From contig NZ_CP051684.1 in assembly GCF_012849375.1 (NCBI RefSeq), forward strand, positions 1,364,001 through 1,428,000: 64,000 nucleotides of DNA. Reading direction: 5' to 3'. The notes under the pieces were generated by a model. It made no database searches, was not told the origin of the DNA, and saw only the letters and a program-made list of their open reading frames with translations. This stretch comes from Duganella dendranthematis. GTDB lineage: Bacteria; Pseudomonadota; Gammaproteobacteria; Burkholderiales; Burkholderiaceae_D. A program made the position numbers and the translations under genes. Shown one piece after another: positions 54,901-63,914 of this stretch (positions are counted from its first letter, which is position 1; each line of letters opens with the position of its first letter).

Positions 54901-57661
54901 GCTGCGCATCCGGCAATTCGCCGGCCGCAAAGCTATGCAGCATCTGGCGAACGCGCTCCATGGTGAAGTCCAGCAGATCATGCTGCACCTGATCCAGATG
55001 CGGCGCCGGCGGCAGCAGAACTTCCAGCGTGTTCTCCAGCGCCAGCGCCAGTTCGCGCAAAGCCTTGAAGCCCACCGTACCCGAGGTGCCAGCCAGCGTA
55101 TGCGCAGCCTGCAGCGCCTCCGGATTCACCGGACGACGCGGCTCATGACGCCACTCGCCAAAATCCTGCACCAGCTTACGCACCAGATCATCCGACTCGT
55201 GCAGATAGATGTTGTACAGCGGCAGAGGGATTTCCAGATCGCCGATATGCTTGACATTGTCGTCGCGCTCCACCGACGGCGGCGTGATGGTCGGGAATTC
55301 GATCACGTTGCCATGACTGATGGCCGGCGGCGCGGGCGGCGCAATCAGCGGCGGCTCATCCGGCGCGGCAATGGCCTCGATTTCCTCGACAGCAGGCGGC
55401 TCAGCCACGTCCGGCTCCACCGCCTCCAGCGCGGCATCACCGCCATCCTGCACGCGCGCAGCGGCAGCAATCAGCGCATCGGCATTACGCTCCGAAACGC
55501 CATTCGCAACCAGCTCCGCCACCCACACGTCCAGCGCCTGCGCCGCGCTACCCAACAACTCATACAGCGCATCCGTGGCCGGACGCTGCTCCGCCAGCCA
55601 CACATTGAGCACTTTCTCAATCGCGTAAGCCGCATCGGCAAACTGGTTCAAGCCCACCATGCGCCCACTGCCCTTCAGCGTATGGAAGGAGCGCCGCAGC
55701 ATGCTCAGATTTTCCTCGCTGCGCGGCTGCGGCAAAGCCTCGCCGACAAACAACAGCACCTCCTGCGCCTCGGAGATAAAGATGGCGAGCAGCTCCTCCT
55801 CGACCGCCGCATCGCTGGCTGCAGGCGGCGGCGCTTCGACCGGCATCGACACCGGCGCTGGCGCCGGCACCTGCTCGTCCAGCACCGGAATCGACTCGGA
55901 CGCCGCGATCTTCTTGAACGGCACCGAACGGAAACTGCCCTGCTCCGCATCAAACGCAAAGCGCTCGCGCGCACCATCGGCATTCTGCGCCAGCATATCG
56001 ACGAAGAAGCCCAGCGCGCCGACATTCTGCGCAATATCATCCAGCGCCTTCGGCTCGGCGGACGGATCGACGTCGCCATGCAGCAGCGCCTGCACATCGG
56101 ACTTCACCTGCTGCACCGCGCGCGTGGCGTCGTCCTGATCCAACACCGACAAGGCGCCCTGCAACTGATGCAACACCGGGTCCAGTTCCTGCAACGACGG
56201 CCGCTTCGACGGATCGGCGTAGTAATCGTCCAGCACCTTTTCCACTTGGCGCAGGCCGGACTTCATTTCCATCGCCAGCGCCACCACGGTGTCGTCCTGC
56301 TGCATCTGATTGGTCAGCCCTTGCTGCCACTGGGCCGGTTCAGGCGGCGTGTCGCCAGCGACCAGCGCCTGCAAGCGCGCGCCGATGGTGTCCGCATGGG
56401 CGGCGAAATCATCCGGCAAATGGCGGATATGCTGCAACCCATGTTCCGCGAACAGCAGCGCGGTCGCCATCTCCAGCGCCAGCTCCTCGCTGCGGCCGGC
56501 CGATACCGCCTTGCGCGCCACATCCGCCAGTTGGCGCAGCAGAGCGCTCAGCGCCGGCAGGTTCAGCGTCTCGCATTCGGCCGCCGTGTCGGACAGCGCC
56601 GCTTCGAAAGCCGCATCCAGGTCCGGATCGATTTCCGCATTGGCCAGCCGGTCCCAGTTGGACTTGGCCTGCGCGATGCCGGCCTTGGCGCGTGCCAGCG
56701 CCTCAAGGTTGATCTGGCCATAACGGCGGGTTTCATAGTCGGCTGGCGCCAAACCGTCCAACGCGTAGGCGCTGCGCAGCTGCTGCACTGTGCTGGCTGG
56801 CGATCCCGCACCAGCGGTGGCGATGAAGAACAGCGCATCGCGCAGCATCGCTTCCCGCTGCGCCGCCGTGCCCTGGCTCAAACGGCGGATCTGCAAATTG
56901 ATCATGCCGAACAGCTGCTTGACGTACAGGCTGGCCGTCAGCTGGCCGCCGGCCACCAGTTCCGCAAAACCCTGCATCGCCAGCCAGAACGCGCGCGCCG
57001 CGCCGTCCTGCTGCGCATCGGCCACCTGCTTGACGGCATCCAGCAACGCGGCCGCATGCTCCTGCTGCTGCGCCGGATCGGCACTCTTCAGATACGGCAG
57101 CAGCGCACGTTCGAAGCGCTGGCGGCAGGCCGCGTAGTCCGGCGCTTCAGCAGGGGCTTCAGCAGCGGCCTCGGACGGTGGCAAACCGACCGGCTGCGAC
57201 AAATCGGGGAAGAACAAATCCGCCGGATGGATGCGCTCCACGCCGATCATCTCCTGCACCGCACGGTAGTACGGGAACAGCCTGGCCGGTTGCGATGGCG
57301 CGCCCGCCAGCAGTTCTTCCAGATACTCCACCAGCGCCTGATACAGCTGCGCCACCGCCTGTGCGTTGTCGGTGCTGCACTTCAGCGTGCCGGCCTTGAA
57401 GCGGTCCAGCGCCGCCTCGGCCACCTCGGTCATCAGGCTGACGCCATCCAGATCCACCATCTGCAACGCGCCGTGCGCCTGATGCAGGTGCGACTTGGCG
57501 TGTTGTAGCTGCGTGGCCTGATCTTCCGGCTCCCGGCCGCCCGCCTCAAACAGCGCGGTGCGCGAACGGGCCAGCGACTCGCGGATTTCCACCATCACCC
57601 ACGATAGGGGGCCGGTGTCCAAGGGCGGTTGCTGCGGGGTCGAAAAATCAGTATGGGTCAT
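51971..57661 (-). CDS. chpA: ChpA/PilL-type hybrid CheA chemosensory kinase with multiple Hpt domains and a receiver
   Basis: An 1896-residue hybrid kinase of the Pil-Chp system controlling type IV pili and surface signalling. Candidate phospho-histidines lie at His63 (QAHGALQM), His498 (LHQLQGAL), His660 (FHTLKGSGRM), His854 (AHTLAGTSGT) and His1186 (LHTVKGSARM); the last three have full Hpt motifs, the first two are weaker. The CheA core spans about 1304-1690 (VRADILDRLVNQAGE; NAIAHGVETR; SGRGVGMDVVQ), then a CheW domain, then a receiver at about 1775-1896 with Asp1827. A Pro/Glu-rich linker (about 1020-1150) precedes His1186. P. aeruginosa ChpA is longer (about 2470) with eight such domains, so this is a trimmed version. 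It ends the pilG-H-I-J operon, 13 bases after pilJ. Confidence 0.93.
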   Translation of the reverse strand: MTHTDFSTPQQPPLDTGPLSWVMVEIRESLARSRTALFEAGGREPEDQATQLQHAKSHLHQAHGALQMVDLDGVSLMTEVAEAALDRFKAGTLKCSTDNAQAVAQLYQALVEYLEELLAGAPSQPARLFPYYRAVQEMIGVERIHPADLFFPDLSQPVGLPPSEAAAEAPAEAPDYAACRQRFERALLPYLKSADPAQQQEHAAALLDAVKQVADAQQDGAARAFWLAMQGFAELVAGGQLTASLYVKQLFGMINLQIRRLSQGTAAQREAMLRDALFFIATAGAGSPASTVQQLRSAYALDGLAPADYETRRYGQINLEALARAKAGIAQAKSNWDRLANAEIDPDLDAAFEAALSDTAAECETLNLPALSALLRQLADVARKAVSAGRSEELALEMATALLFAEHGLQHIRHLPDDFAAHADTIGARLQALVAGDTPPEPAQWQQGLTNQMQQDDTVVALAMEMKSGLRQVEKVLDDYYADPSKRPSLQELDPVLHQLQGALSVLDQDDATRAVQQVKSDVQALLHGDVDPSAEPKALDDIAQNVGALGFFVDMLAQNADGARERFAFDAEQGSFRSVPFKKIAASESIPVLDEQVPAPAPVSMPVEAPPPAASDAAVEEELLAIFISEAQEVLLFVGEALPQPRSEENLSMLRRSFHTLKGSGRMVGLNQFADAAYAIEKVLNVWLAEQRPATDALYELLGSAAQALDVWVAELVANGVSERNADALIAAAARVQDGGDAALEAVEPDVAEPPAVEEIEAIAAPDEPPLIAPPAPPAISHGNVIEFPTITPPSVERDDNVKHIGDLEIPLPLYNIYLHESDDLVRKLVQDFGEWRHEPRRPVNPEALQAAHTLAGTSGTVGFKALRELALALENTLEVLLPPAPHLDQVQHDLLDFTMERVRQMLHSFAAGELPDAQPELIGALQGLREELAATPPAASNEIEARLDDLVSETMDGINAPPVAQESALDQLFRETYNAISGTVPESEAPVAPPLKKKPEVHVDDGIDDLFNAAFDDAFADPPLQIAEPIAPVPPPEPAPPATEPEPEPEPEPEPDFDAPLAAEPLSEREPDVPLAAELAPAPAATEPESVQPPVAEAPSEQDATPVEPPVAEPDAEVIALAPAAPEILAVAPAIFNDELDADLLPVFLEEGADLLPQVGEALRTWQHHPADTAQAQSLLRLLHTVKGSARMAGAMRLGQHCHEIETHIENMVHAGSATPQAFDELLAHYDHALLLFEQLQNPQALQAGLADNVDALADGEAVAAHQGDSAAGGASAMPSGEAPQSTAPAITHPADEAQAGVKSPLVRVRADILDRLVNQAGEVSISRSRLENEVDTLRTSLTDFSDNLARLRRQLREVEMQAESQIASRMAVSSDREFDPLEFDRFTRLQELTRMMAESVNDVASFHESLTRSVDNAHNDLAQQARLTRDLQRDLMRVRMVPFASISERLFRVARQSAKDVDKRVNLDIRGSSVELDRSVLERMAAPFEHLLRNAIAHGVETREARTAAGKNETGELLVQVAQEGNEIVIEFSDDGGGLDLERIKAKAISTGLLAEEDAASDAQIADLIFEPGFSTADTLTELSGRGVGMDVVQSEAQALGGRVDMLSEPGKGTRFTIRLPLTLAVTQVVLLAAGGKTYALPAILVEQVLQMKDAALAEARENGMQYLPTLLGDSAQPPVQRSSPVMMLKNGNERLALQVDEVLGNREVVIKNIGPQLARMVGIAGATVLGTGDIVLILNPVALAQHLAHHPEARLEYAQAAAESPAVLPALGRSIMVVDDSLTVRRVTQRLLEREGYRVLLAKDGVDALEQLQESTPDLMLVDIEMPRMDGFDLTRNVRGDERTKNIPIIMITSRSADKHRNVALELGVNAYFGKPYQEAVLLEAIGGLIAQ
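54491..54526. repeat. Hexanucleotide tandem repeat (GGCTCC-type) inside chpA
   Basis: About six imperfect GGCTCC units stand in tandem and encode a Glu-Pro run (EPEPEPEPEP) in the flexible linker of ChpA at about residues 1045-1058. Hexamer gain or loss would keep the reading frame and only change linker length. Confidence 0.7.
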
Positions 57662-57674
57662 GCTTGTCTCAGCC

Positions 57675-59993
57675 TTAAGCGATGCGGAAGCGCGCCACGG
57701 AGTTCTTCAGCTCCTGCGCCAGCACCGATAACTTGTGAATGGATTGCGCGGTTTGCTGGGTGCCGTCCTGCGTCTGCTGCGTCACCGTCAGAATATGCTG
57801 GATATTGTGCGCCACGCCGGACGCCGATGTCGCCTGCTGGCCGGTGGCCTGCGAAATCCCGGAGATCAGCTCCGCCAGGCGGTTGGACACCTGCGAGATA
57901 TCGTGCAGCGCCGCGCCGGCCGCATCGGACAGGCGCGCGCCTTCCACCACGCCCTGGGTCGACTTTTCCATCGCCGCCACCGCGTCGTGGGTGTCGGTCT
58001 GAATCGTCCGCACCAGCGCGCCGATCTGCTTGGCCGCGCCGGCCGAACGTTCCGCCAGCCGCTGCACTTCCTCCGCCACCACCGAGAAGCCACGTCCCGC
58101 CTCGCCGGCCGATGCGGCCTGGATGGCGGCGTTCAGCGCCAGCACGTTGGTCTGTTCGGTAATGTCGGAAATCAGCTCGGTGATCTCGCCAATCTCCTGC
58201 GACGATTCGCCCAGCCGCTTGATGCGCTTGGACGTATCCTGAATCTGTTCGCGGATCTCGTGCATGCCCTTGATGGCGTTTTCCACCGCTGTCGATCCCT
58301 GCTGCGCCGCCGCCACCGACTGCCGCGCCACATCGGCCGACTCGCTGGCGGAACGCGACACGTCGGTAATCTCGTTGGCCATCTTCACCACCGTCGACGA
58401 CGCATCCTGGATCTCGCGCGACTGCTGCTGCGACGCCGCCAGCAAATCGCTGGAGATGCTCTGCGCGTGGGTCGATGCCTTGGTCACCTGCTCGGCCGTC
58501 GCCGTCACCCGGCCCACCAGGCCGCGCAGCTCTTCCACCGTGTAGTTGACCGAATCGGCGATGGCGCCGGTGATGTCCTCGGACACCGTGGCCTGCACCG
58601 TCAAGTCGCCGTCCGCCACTTCCTGCAACTCGTTCATCAGGCGCAGAATGGCCGCCTGATTCTGGTCGTTCATGGCCTTGGCCTCTTCTTCCTGGCGCTG
58701 CGACTGCTGGCGCATGGCGTCGGCTTCCTGACGGCGGCGTTCCGCGCCGCGCGTGCGGTTGTGCGAATCCATCAGCAGCACGCGGCCGATGGCGGCGGCG
58801 CTGACCAGCGTCAGCATGCCGCCGACCACCATCAGCCAGAAGGTCAGACCGAGCGAATCCTGGCTCTCGCGGTACACCTGCTGCACCACGCTCAAGCGCT
58901 GGCGCAGCGCTTCGTTGTCGTTGAAGATCAGCTGTTCGGCTGCGCGCGCGGCGCTGAATTTATCCAGCTTGTTGAGCACCGCCGCCACCAGCTTCTGGTA
59001 CTCCTCGAAATCCGTCTGCAAGCCGGTGAACTTGGCGCGCAGGTCCGGCTCGCGCACGGCGGCCAGTCCAAGCGGCGCGCTACCGCTGAGGAAGCCATCG
59101 ACGGTGTTGCGGAACACCGTGGTGTCGCGTCCCAGCTGGAAGGCGGTCTCGGAGCTGATGCCGCCGGCAGTGAGGAATTCGCTGGCGCTGCGGCTCATGC
59201 GCTGGGTCAGCATGGTCAGCTTGCCCAGTGCAGCGATCTCGCGCGCAGAGCCGCCGCGCTGCAATTTGAGCGCGATGATGTCCTCGGTGCGCACCAGCAG
59301 GTCGGGCGACATATCGTTCAGTTTTTGCAGCGTCTTGTCCATGCCGCTGAGGTCCGCCTTCAGCATCAGGATGGTGCCGGCGGCGAGGTCGGTGGCGTTC
59401 CATTGCTTGCGCGCGGCCGCCACCACAATGGCGATGTCGGACGGCGGCTCGCCGATGGTGCGGCCCTGGTATGTGCCGCCGCGCGTCATCAGGTTGATGT
59501 CGTTGGTGAGTTCCTTGCGGCTTTCTTCCAGCTGGCGGAAGCCTTCCGCGCTGCCCTGCACCGCATTCGGCGCAGCCTTGCCGATGCGCTGCGAGTGCAT
59601 CAGCGCATCGCTGGCGACCTGGGTTTGCGCCGAGCGGTTGGCGTTGTGGATGGTGTTGAGCGCCACGAACACGGCGCTCGCGCCGAGGCAGATCGCCAGC
59701 GCGGTCGACAGGATGCTCAGTTGGCGCTGCGCCGGCAGGTGGCCGATCAGCGGCAGCTTGACGTCGGGGGCGGCTTCGATCGGCATAGCGGAGGTGCGGC
59801 GGCGTCCCAGCGCATCGCGCAGGCGCAGCGGCGCGTCGCCGTCATCCGCCGCCGCGGTGGACGTATTGGGTGCGGCCGGCGCAGGTGTGCCGGCGGTATG
59901 CAGAAACTGCGAATCGCCAAACTCTGAATGTGCTGCTGTATCCTCTGCGGCGTTCCGGCTACCGCGCGACAAAAAGCCCAACTTGAAAGCCAT
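57675..59993 (-). CDS. pilJ: PilJ-type methyl-accepting chemotaxis protein
   Basis: The Pil-Chp chemoreceptor, 772 residues. A basic/acidic N-terminal cytoplasmic leader precedes a transmembrane helix at about 92-114, then a periplasmic region of about 270 residues with two PilJ-type helical domains (each with a conserved SQRIGKAA / TQRMSRSA segment), a second transmembrane helix ([19 protein letters not shown], about 380-405), HAMP-like linker and an MCP signalling hairpin ([20 protein letters not shown]). It senses PilA-related or surface cues in Pseudomonas. The N-terminal leader is longer than usual. Operon context (pilG-H-I before, chpA after) secures the name. Confidence 0.94.
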   Translation of the reverse strand: MAFKLGFLSRGSRNAAEDTAAHSEFGDSQFLHTAGTPAPAAPNTSTAAADDGDAPLRLRDALGRRRTSAMPIEAAPDVKLPLIGHLPAQRQLSILSTALAICLGASAVFVALNTIHNANRSAQTQVASDALMHSQRIGKAAPNAVQGSAEGFRQLEESRKELTNDINLMTRGGTYQGRTIGEPPSDIAIVVAAARKQWNATDLAAGTILMLKADLSGMDKTLQKLNDMSPDLLVRTEDIIALKLQRGGSAREIAALGKLTMLTQRMSRSASEFLTAGGISSETAFQLGRDTTVFRNTVDGFLSGSAPLGLAAVREPDLRAKFTGLQTDFEEYQKLVAAVLNKLDKFSAARAAEQLIFNDNEALRQRLSVVQQVYRESQDSLGLTFWLMVVGGMLTLVSAAAIGRVLLMDSHNRTRGAERRRQEADAMRQQSQRQEEEAKAMNDQNQAAILRLMNELQEVADGDLTVQATVSEDITGAIADSVNYTVEELRGLVGRVTATAEQVTKASTHAQSISSDLLAASQQQSREIQDASSTVVKMANEITDVSRSASESADVARQSVAAAQQGSTAVENAIKGMHEIREQIQDTSKRIKRLGESSQEIGEITELISDITEQTNVLALNAAIQAASAGEAGRGFSVVAEEVQRLAERSAGAAKQIGALVRTIQTDTHDAVAAMEKSTQGVVEGARLSDAAGAALHDISQVSNRLAELISGISQATGQQATSASGVAHNIQHILTVTQQTQDGTQQTAQSIHKLSVLAQELKNSVARFRIA

Positions 59994-60020
59994 ACACCTC
60001 TCCGGATTAGGGTTTGCCTG

Positions 60021-60536
60021 CTAGATCAGTCCTACATGTGCAAAACGCGGTTCCTGCACCAGCAGCGCCAGATCGATGCGGGTCCACTGCTGGCCGTCGC
60101 TGTCGAGAAACTGCGAGCTGTCGTCCTGCTGCGTCATCTCGGCCAGCTTGCGCAGGCCCAGCACGCGCTCCACCTGCAAGGCGCAGTTGAAGCCCAGGCC
60201 CGGCGCGAAGGTAATCAGGCGACGCTCGGACGGCGCGCTGTCGCCGGCGGCCAGGCCCTGATAGCGCGCCAGGTCGATCACGCCGGTCAGGTGGCCGCGA
60301 ATATTGGTCAGGCCCAGATACCACTCCTGCGTCAGCGGCACCGGCGTGGCGGCTTGCAGCGGCACGATCTCGCTGATCTGCGTCAGGTCCAGCAGGCACG
60401 GACGCCCGCCCAGCAGCACGCCCAGCTCACGTCCGCCGACCGCCGCGCCGCTCTTGGCGGCCTGCATGCGCTCCAGCAGCTGCACCTGGTACTGGCGCAA
60501 GCGGCTGCGGCGTTCGGTCGGAGCCTGGCTGTCCAT
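60021..60536 (-). CDS. pilI: PilI-type CheW adaptor
   Basis: A 171-residue CheW-domain adaptor that couples PilJ to the ChpA kinase. The core reads GVLLGGRPCLLDLTQISEIVPL, LGLTNIRGHLTGVIDLARYQG and LGFNCALQVERVLGLRKL. The start is separated from the pilH stop by one base. The name is based on the conserved operon order pilG-pilH-pilI-pilJ-chpA. Confidence 0.93.
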   Translation of the reverse strand: MDSQAPTERRSRLRQYQVQLLERMQAAKSGAAVGGRELGVLLGGRPCLLDLTQISEIVPLQAATPVPLTQEWYLGLTNIRGHLTGVIDLARYQGLAAGDSAPSERRLITFAPGLGFNCALQVERVLGLRKLAEMTQQDDSSQFLDSDGQQWTRIDLALLVQEPRFAHVGLI

Positions 60537-60537
60537 C

Positions 60538-60903
60538 TCAGCTCAGCGCCGCGATCTTGTCCAGCAGCTCGGCCGGATCGACCGGCTTGACCAGGTAGTC
60601 GCGCGCGCCCTGGCGCAATGCCCAGATGCGGTCCGTCTCCTGGCTCTTGCTGGAGCAGATAATGATCGGCACATCCTTCAGCTCCGGATCGCGGGCGATC
60701 GAGCGCGTGACTTGGAAGCCGTTCGCGCCCGGCATCACCACGTCCATCAGAATCAGTTCCGGCTTGTCGGCCTTGATCTTGACCAGTGCTTCCTCGCCGC
60801 TTTCGGCCACCGTCACGGTGTATCCCTTTTTGGAGAGGATATCGCTCAGGTAGTAACGCTCCGTGGGCGAATCGTCGACGATCAAAATACGTTGTATGGC
60901 CAT
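60538..60903 (-). CDS. pilH: PilH-type single-domain response regulator
   Basis: A 121-residue receiver-only protein. It has the acidic pair and phospho-acceptor of CheY-like proteins (ILIVDDSPTERYYLSDIL; ELILMDVVMPGANGFQ), the Thr/Ser switch region (IIICSSKS) and the conserved Lys in GARDYLVKPVD. SPTE after the acidic pair and MPGANGFQ are typical of PilH, which opposes PilG in type IV pilus control. It lies between pilG and pilI. Confidence 0.93.
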   Translation of the reverse strand: MAIQRILIVDDSPTERYYLSDILSKKGYTVTVAESGEEALVKIKADKPELILMDVVMPGANGFQVTRSIARDPELKDVPIIICSSKSQETDRIWALRQGARDYLVKPVDPAELLDKIAALS

Positions 60904-60922
60904 ATTTCCCCCTGCGGCTTTC

Positions 60923-61318
60923 TTATTCTGGTGTAGCGACAGCGCCGCCGGTGTGCTCGCGCACGGCGGTCAGCAGGCTGTCCTTGGTAAAAGGTTTGGT
61001 CAGATAGGCCACCGCGCCGACCATGGCGCCGCGCGCGCGGTCGAACAGGCCGTCCTTGGAGGACAGCATCAGCACCGGCGTGGCATGGAATTTCGCACTT
61101 TTTTTAATCAGCGCGCAGGTCTGGTAGCCGTCCAGCCGTGGCATCAGGATGTCGCAGAACACCAGCGCCGGGTGATGGTCGTTGATCTTGGCCAGCGCGT
61201 CGAAGCCGTCTTCGGCCAGCACCACCTGGTAGCCGGCCTGGCTCAGGAAGATCTCGGCGGAGCGACGAATCGTGCTGCTATCGTCGATCACCATGATTTT
61301 CAGGGGCGTAGAGGTCAT
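60923..61318 (-). CDS. pilG: PilG-type single-domain response regulator
   Basis: A 131-residue receiver-only protein with IMVIDDSSTIRRSAEIFL, the phospho-acceptor segment LVFCDILMPRLDGYQTC and AVAYLTKPFTKDSLL. The DSSTIRRSAE opening and FCDIMMPRLDGYQ-like motif are characteristic of PilG, the activator side of Pil-Chp signalling. It heads the operon; the rubredoxin gene ends upstream of it by 55 bases on the same strand. Confidence 0.93.
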   Translation of the reverse strand: MTSTPLKIMVIDDSSTIRRSAEIFLSQAGYQVVLAEDGFDALAKINDHHPALVFCDILMPRLDGYQTCALIKKSAKFHATPVLMLSSKDGLFDRARGAMVGAVAYLTKPFTKDSLLTAVREHTGGAVATPE

Positions 61319-61373
61319 AATAGATTCGCTAAGATGAGACTACACCATAGCATAGGGCGACGCTGCCCGGGAT

Positions 61374-61565
61374 TCAGATGGCGACCATCTCGAAATCGTC
61401 CTTGCGGGCGCCGCATTCCGGGCAGCTCCAGTTCATCGGCACGTCGGCCCAGCGGGTGCCGGGGGCGATACCTTCGTCCGGCAGGCCGGCGGCTTCGTCG
61501 TAGATCCAGCCGCAGATGAGACACATCCAGGTCTGGAATTCCTGCGTTGTTTCGTTGCTACTCAC
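61374..61565 (-). CDS. Rubredoxin
   Basis: A 63-residue iron-sulfur electron carrier with one Fe(Cys)4 centre: Cys15 and Cys18 (CLIC), Cys48 and Cys51 (CPEC), plus the conserved GWIYDEAAGLPDEGIAPGTRW and DDFEMV tail. Length is standard. In betaproteobacteria it often lies, as here, divergent from a ThiD-like gene and hemL. Its electron partner is not evident. Confidence 0.96.
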   Translation of the reverse strand: MSSNETTQEFQTWMCLICGWIYDEAAGLPDEGIAPGTRWADVPMNWSCPECGARKDDFEMVAI

Positions 61566-61617
61566 TTTTTGCCACCCTCAAGTAAAATGCTGAATTAGGT
61601 ATCTTAATCTACCCGCC

Positions 61618-62556
61618 GTGCAAAACCAAACTTCTCCCCTTATTCTCAGCTTTGGCGCCGCCGATCCGGCCGGCGCCATGGGTGTCCAGGCCGACCTGGC
61701 AGCTTTCTCCGCCCTCTCCTGCACCGGACTGGCGGTGACCACCGCGTTGCTGATCGGCGACAGCGCCCGCGTCGAAGACCTGCAGGACATCGACCCCGAT
61801 TGGGTGGCCGACCAGGCCCGCGTGCTGCTGGAGGACATGACCATGGCCGCCTTCAAGGTCGGCGCCATCACCAACCTGGAACAGGTGGCGGCGATCGCCG
61901 AGATCCTGTCCGACTACCCGGACGCGCCGCTGATCCTCGATCCCTTCAGTTCCCGCCTGCCGGCGCTGCCCGACGACGACGCCGAAGAGCTGCTGACCGC
62001 GATCCGCCAGTTGCTGGTGCCGCAGGCCACGCTGCTGATGCTGTCGCAGGTGGAACTGGGCCGGCTGGCCGAAACCTGGCGCGAGTCCGGCGATGTCGGT
62101 GAACCCGGCGAGTCTGGCGAAGCCGCCGCATCCGGCGCCGATGCGGATGCTGATTCCGACGCCGACGCCGACGCCGTCATGGTTGAAGACACGCTGGAAT
62201 CGGACGTCGAGCACCTGCTGGCCCTGGGCTGCGAATTCGTGCTGGTGACCGGCACCCCGTCCGGCGCGCCGGGCGAAAACGGCGGCCCAAACACGCTGGC
62301 CAATACCCTGTTCGGCGCCGATGGCGTCATCAGTCACGACGCCTGGCAGCACCTGACCGGGCCATTCATCGGCGCCGGCGGCACGCTGTCGGCCGCGCTG
62401 ACGGCCTTCATGGCGCGCGGCGCCGACGTGCCGGAAGCAGTGGCGGCGGCGCAGGAGTACACTGTCGGCGCGCTGGCGCATGCGCAGCGCTACGGCATGG
62501 GCAAGTTCGTGCCGAACCGTTTTTTCCATTTACAGTCCGCAGCGGACATGCAGTAG
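61618..62556 (+). CDS. Divergent ThiD-like (phospho)hydroxymethylpyrimidine kinase
   Basis: A 312-residue ribokinase-fold protein related to ThiD. The family frame is present ([44 protein letters not shown]), but several landmarks differ: the first glycine-rich loop normally reads GSDSSGGAGIQAD, the TALTAQNT substrate segment is replaced by [14 protein letters not shown], and the GTGCT phosphate-site motif is GAGGT (252-256). A 30-residue Glu/Asp/Ala insert (about 157-187, with [13 protein letters not shown]) makes it longer than typical ThiD (about 270). Start is GTG 61618. The assignment to thiamine synthesis is therefore only tentative; it may use another substrate. Confidence 0.75.
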   Translation: MQNQTSPLILSFGAADPAGAMGVQADLAAFSALSCTGLAVTTALLIGDSARVEDLQDIDPDWVADQARVLLEDMTMAAFKVGAITNLEQVAAIAEILSDYPDAPLILDPFSSRLPALPDDDAEELLTAIRQLLVPQATLLMLSQVELGRLAETWRESGDVGEPGESGEAAASGADADADSDADADAVMVEDTLESDVEHLLALGCEFVLVTGTPSGAPGENGGPNTLANTLFGADGVISHDAWQHLTGPFIGAGGTLSAALTAFMARGADVPEAVAAAQEYTVGALAHAQRYGMGKFVPNRFFHLQSAADMQ

Positions 62557-62573
62557 TAGAGAAAGATGCCATC

Positions 62574-63860
62574 ATGACCACGATTTCCAAGAACGACCAG
62601 CTGTTCGAGCGCGCCCAGAAAACCACGCCGGGCGGCGTCAACTCGCCGGTGCGCGCCTTCCGTTCGGTGGGCGGCACGCCGCGCTTCATCACCCGCGCCG
62701 AAGGCCCGTACTTCTGGGACGCGGACGGCAAGCGTTATATCGACTACATCGGCTCGTGGGGCCCGGCGATCGTCGGCCACGCGCATCCGGAGGTGGTGAA
62801 AGCGGTGCAGGAAGCGGCCACGCGCGGCCTGTCGTTCGGCGCGCCGACCGAAGGCGAAGTGGAAATGGCGGAGGAACTGGTGCGCCTGGTGCCGTCGCTG
62901 GAGCAGGTGCGTCTGGTGTCGTCGGGCACCGAAGCGACCATGAGCGCGCTGCGCCTGGCGCGCGGCGCCACGGGCCGCGACAAGATCGTCAAGTTCGAAG
63001 GCTGCTACCACGGCCACGCCGATTCGCTGTTGGTGAAAGCGGGCAGCGGCCTGCTCACCTTCGGCAATCCGACGTCGGCCGGCGTGCCGGAGGACTTCGT
63101 CAAGCACACGCTGGTGCTGGACTATAACGACGTGACGCAGATCGAAGAGGCGTTCGCCAACTTCGGCGACGAAATCGCCTGCGTGATCGTCGAACCAGTG
63201 GCCGGCAATATGAACCTTATCAAGGCGTCGGAAGCCTTCCTGCAAGCGCTGCGCGCGCTGTGCACAAAACATGGCGCGCTGCTGATCTTCGATGAAGTGA
63301 TGTGCGGCTTCCGCGTGGCGCTGGGCGGCGCGCAGGAACTGTACGGCATCGAGCCGGATCTGACGGCGTTGGGCAAAGTGATCGGCGGCGGTTTGCCGGT
63401 CGCGGCGTTTGGCGGCAGCGCGAAATTGATGAGCAATATGTCGCCGGTTGGCGCCGTGTACCAGGCCGGCACGCTGTCGGGCAATCCGGTGGCGGTGGCG
63501 GCGGGCATGACCACGCTCAAGCTGATCCAGCAGCCAGGCTTCTACGACAAATTGGGCGCCACCGCCAAGCGTCTGGCCGATGGCCTGACGGCGGCGGCGA
63601 AGGAAGCCGGCATTCCGTTCTGCGCCGATGCGGTGGGCGGCATGTTCGGCCTGTATTTCAGCGAGACGCCGCCGAACAACTACGCCGAAATGATGGCCGG
63701 TAACCGCGAGCGCTTCAACGTCTTCTTCCACAAGATGCTGGACGAAGGCGTGTACTTCGCGCCGGCGGCGTTTGAAGCGGGCTTCGTCTCGGCGCAGCAC
63801 AGCGACGACGTGATCGACGAGACCATCGCCGCCGCCCGCCGCGTGTTCGCCACGCTGTAA
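62574..63860 (+). CDS. hemL: Glutamate-1-semialdehyde 2,1-aminomutase
   Basis: HemL is the PLP enzyme that makes 5-aminolevulinate in the C5 tetrapyrrole route. The 428-residue protein has [60 protein letters not shown] and the PLP lysine in [16 protein letters not shown]. Length is normal. It lies 17 bases after the ThiD-like gene and is likely co-transcribed. Confidence 0.98.
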   Translation: MTTISKNDQLFERAQKTTPGGVNSPVRAFRSVGGTPRFITRAEGPYFWDADGKRYIDYIGSWGPAIVGHAHPEVVKAVQEAATRGLSFGAPTEGEVEMAEELVRLVPSLEQVRLVSSGTEATMSALRLARGATGRDKIVKFEGCYHGHADSLLVKAGSGLLTFGNPTSAGVPEDFVKHTLVLDYNDVTQIEEAFANFGDEIACVIVEPVAGNMNLIKASEAFLQALRALCTKHGALLIFDEVMCGFRVALGGAQELYGIEPDLTALGKVIGGGLPVAAFGGSAKLMSNMSPVGAVYQAGTLSGNPVAVAAGMTTLKLIQQPGFYDKLGATAKRLADGLTAAAKEAGIPFCADAVGGMFGLYFSETPPNNYAEMMAGNRERFNVFFHKMLDEGVYFAPAAFEAGFVSAQHSDDVIDETIAAARRVFATL

Positions 63861-63914
63861 TTCACTTGTAGTACCTCAATGCGGGCACCAGCAGCTTGGT
63901 CGTAGACTGGCTGC

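Noticed and set aside
54650..57508. Open frame of 952 codons on the plus strand opposite chpA
   Set aside because: Product is Arg/Gln/His-rich with no recognisable domain and contradicts the clearly supported kinase on the other strand. Same reasoning applies to the plus-strand frame at 57735-59927 opposite pilJ.
62100..62185. Short repeats in the ThiD-like gene as a CRISPR or satellite
   Set aside because: The repeats are a few GACGCC units in frame encoding an Asp/Ala run; no spacers or regular period.
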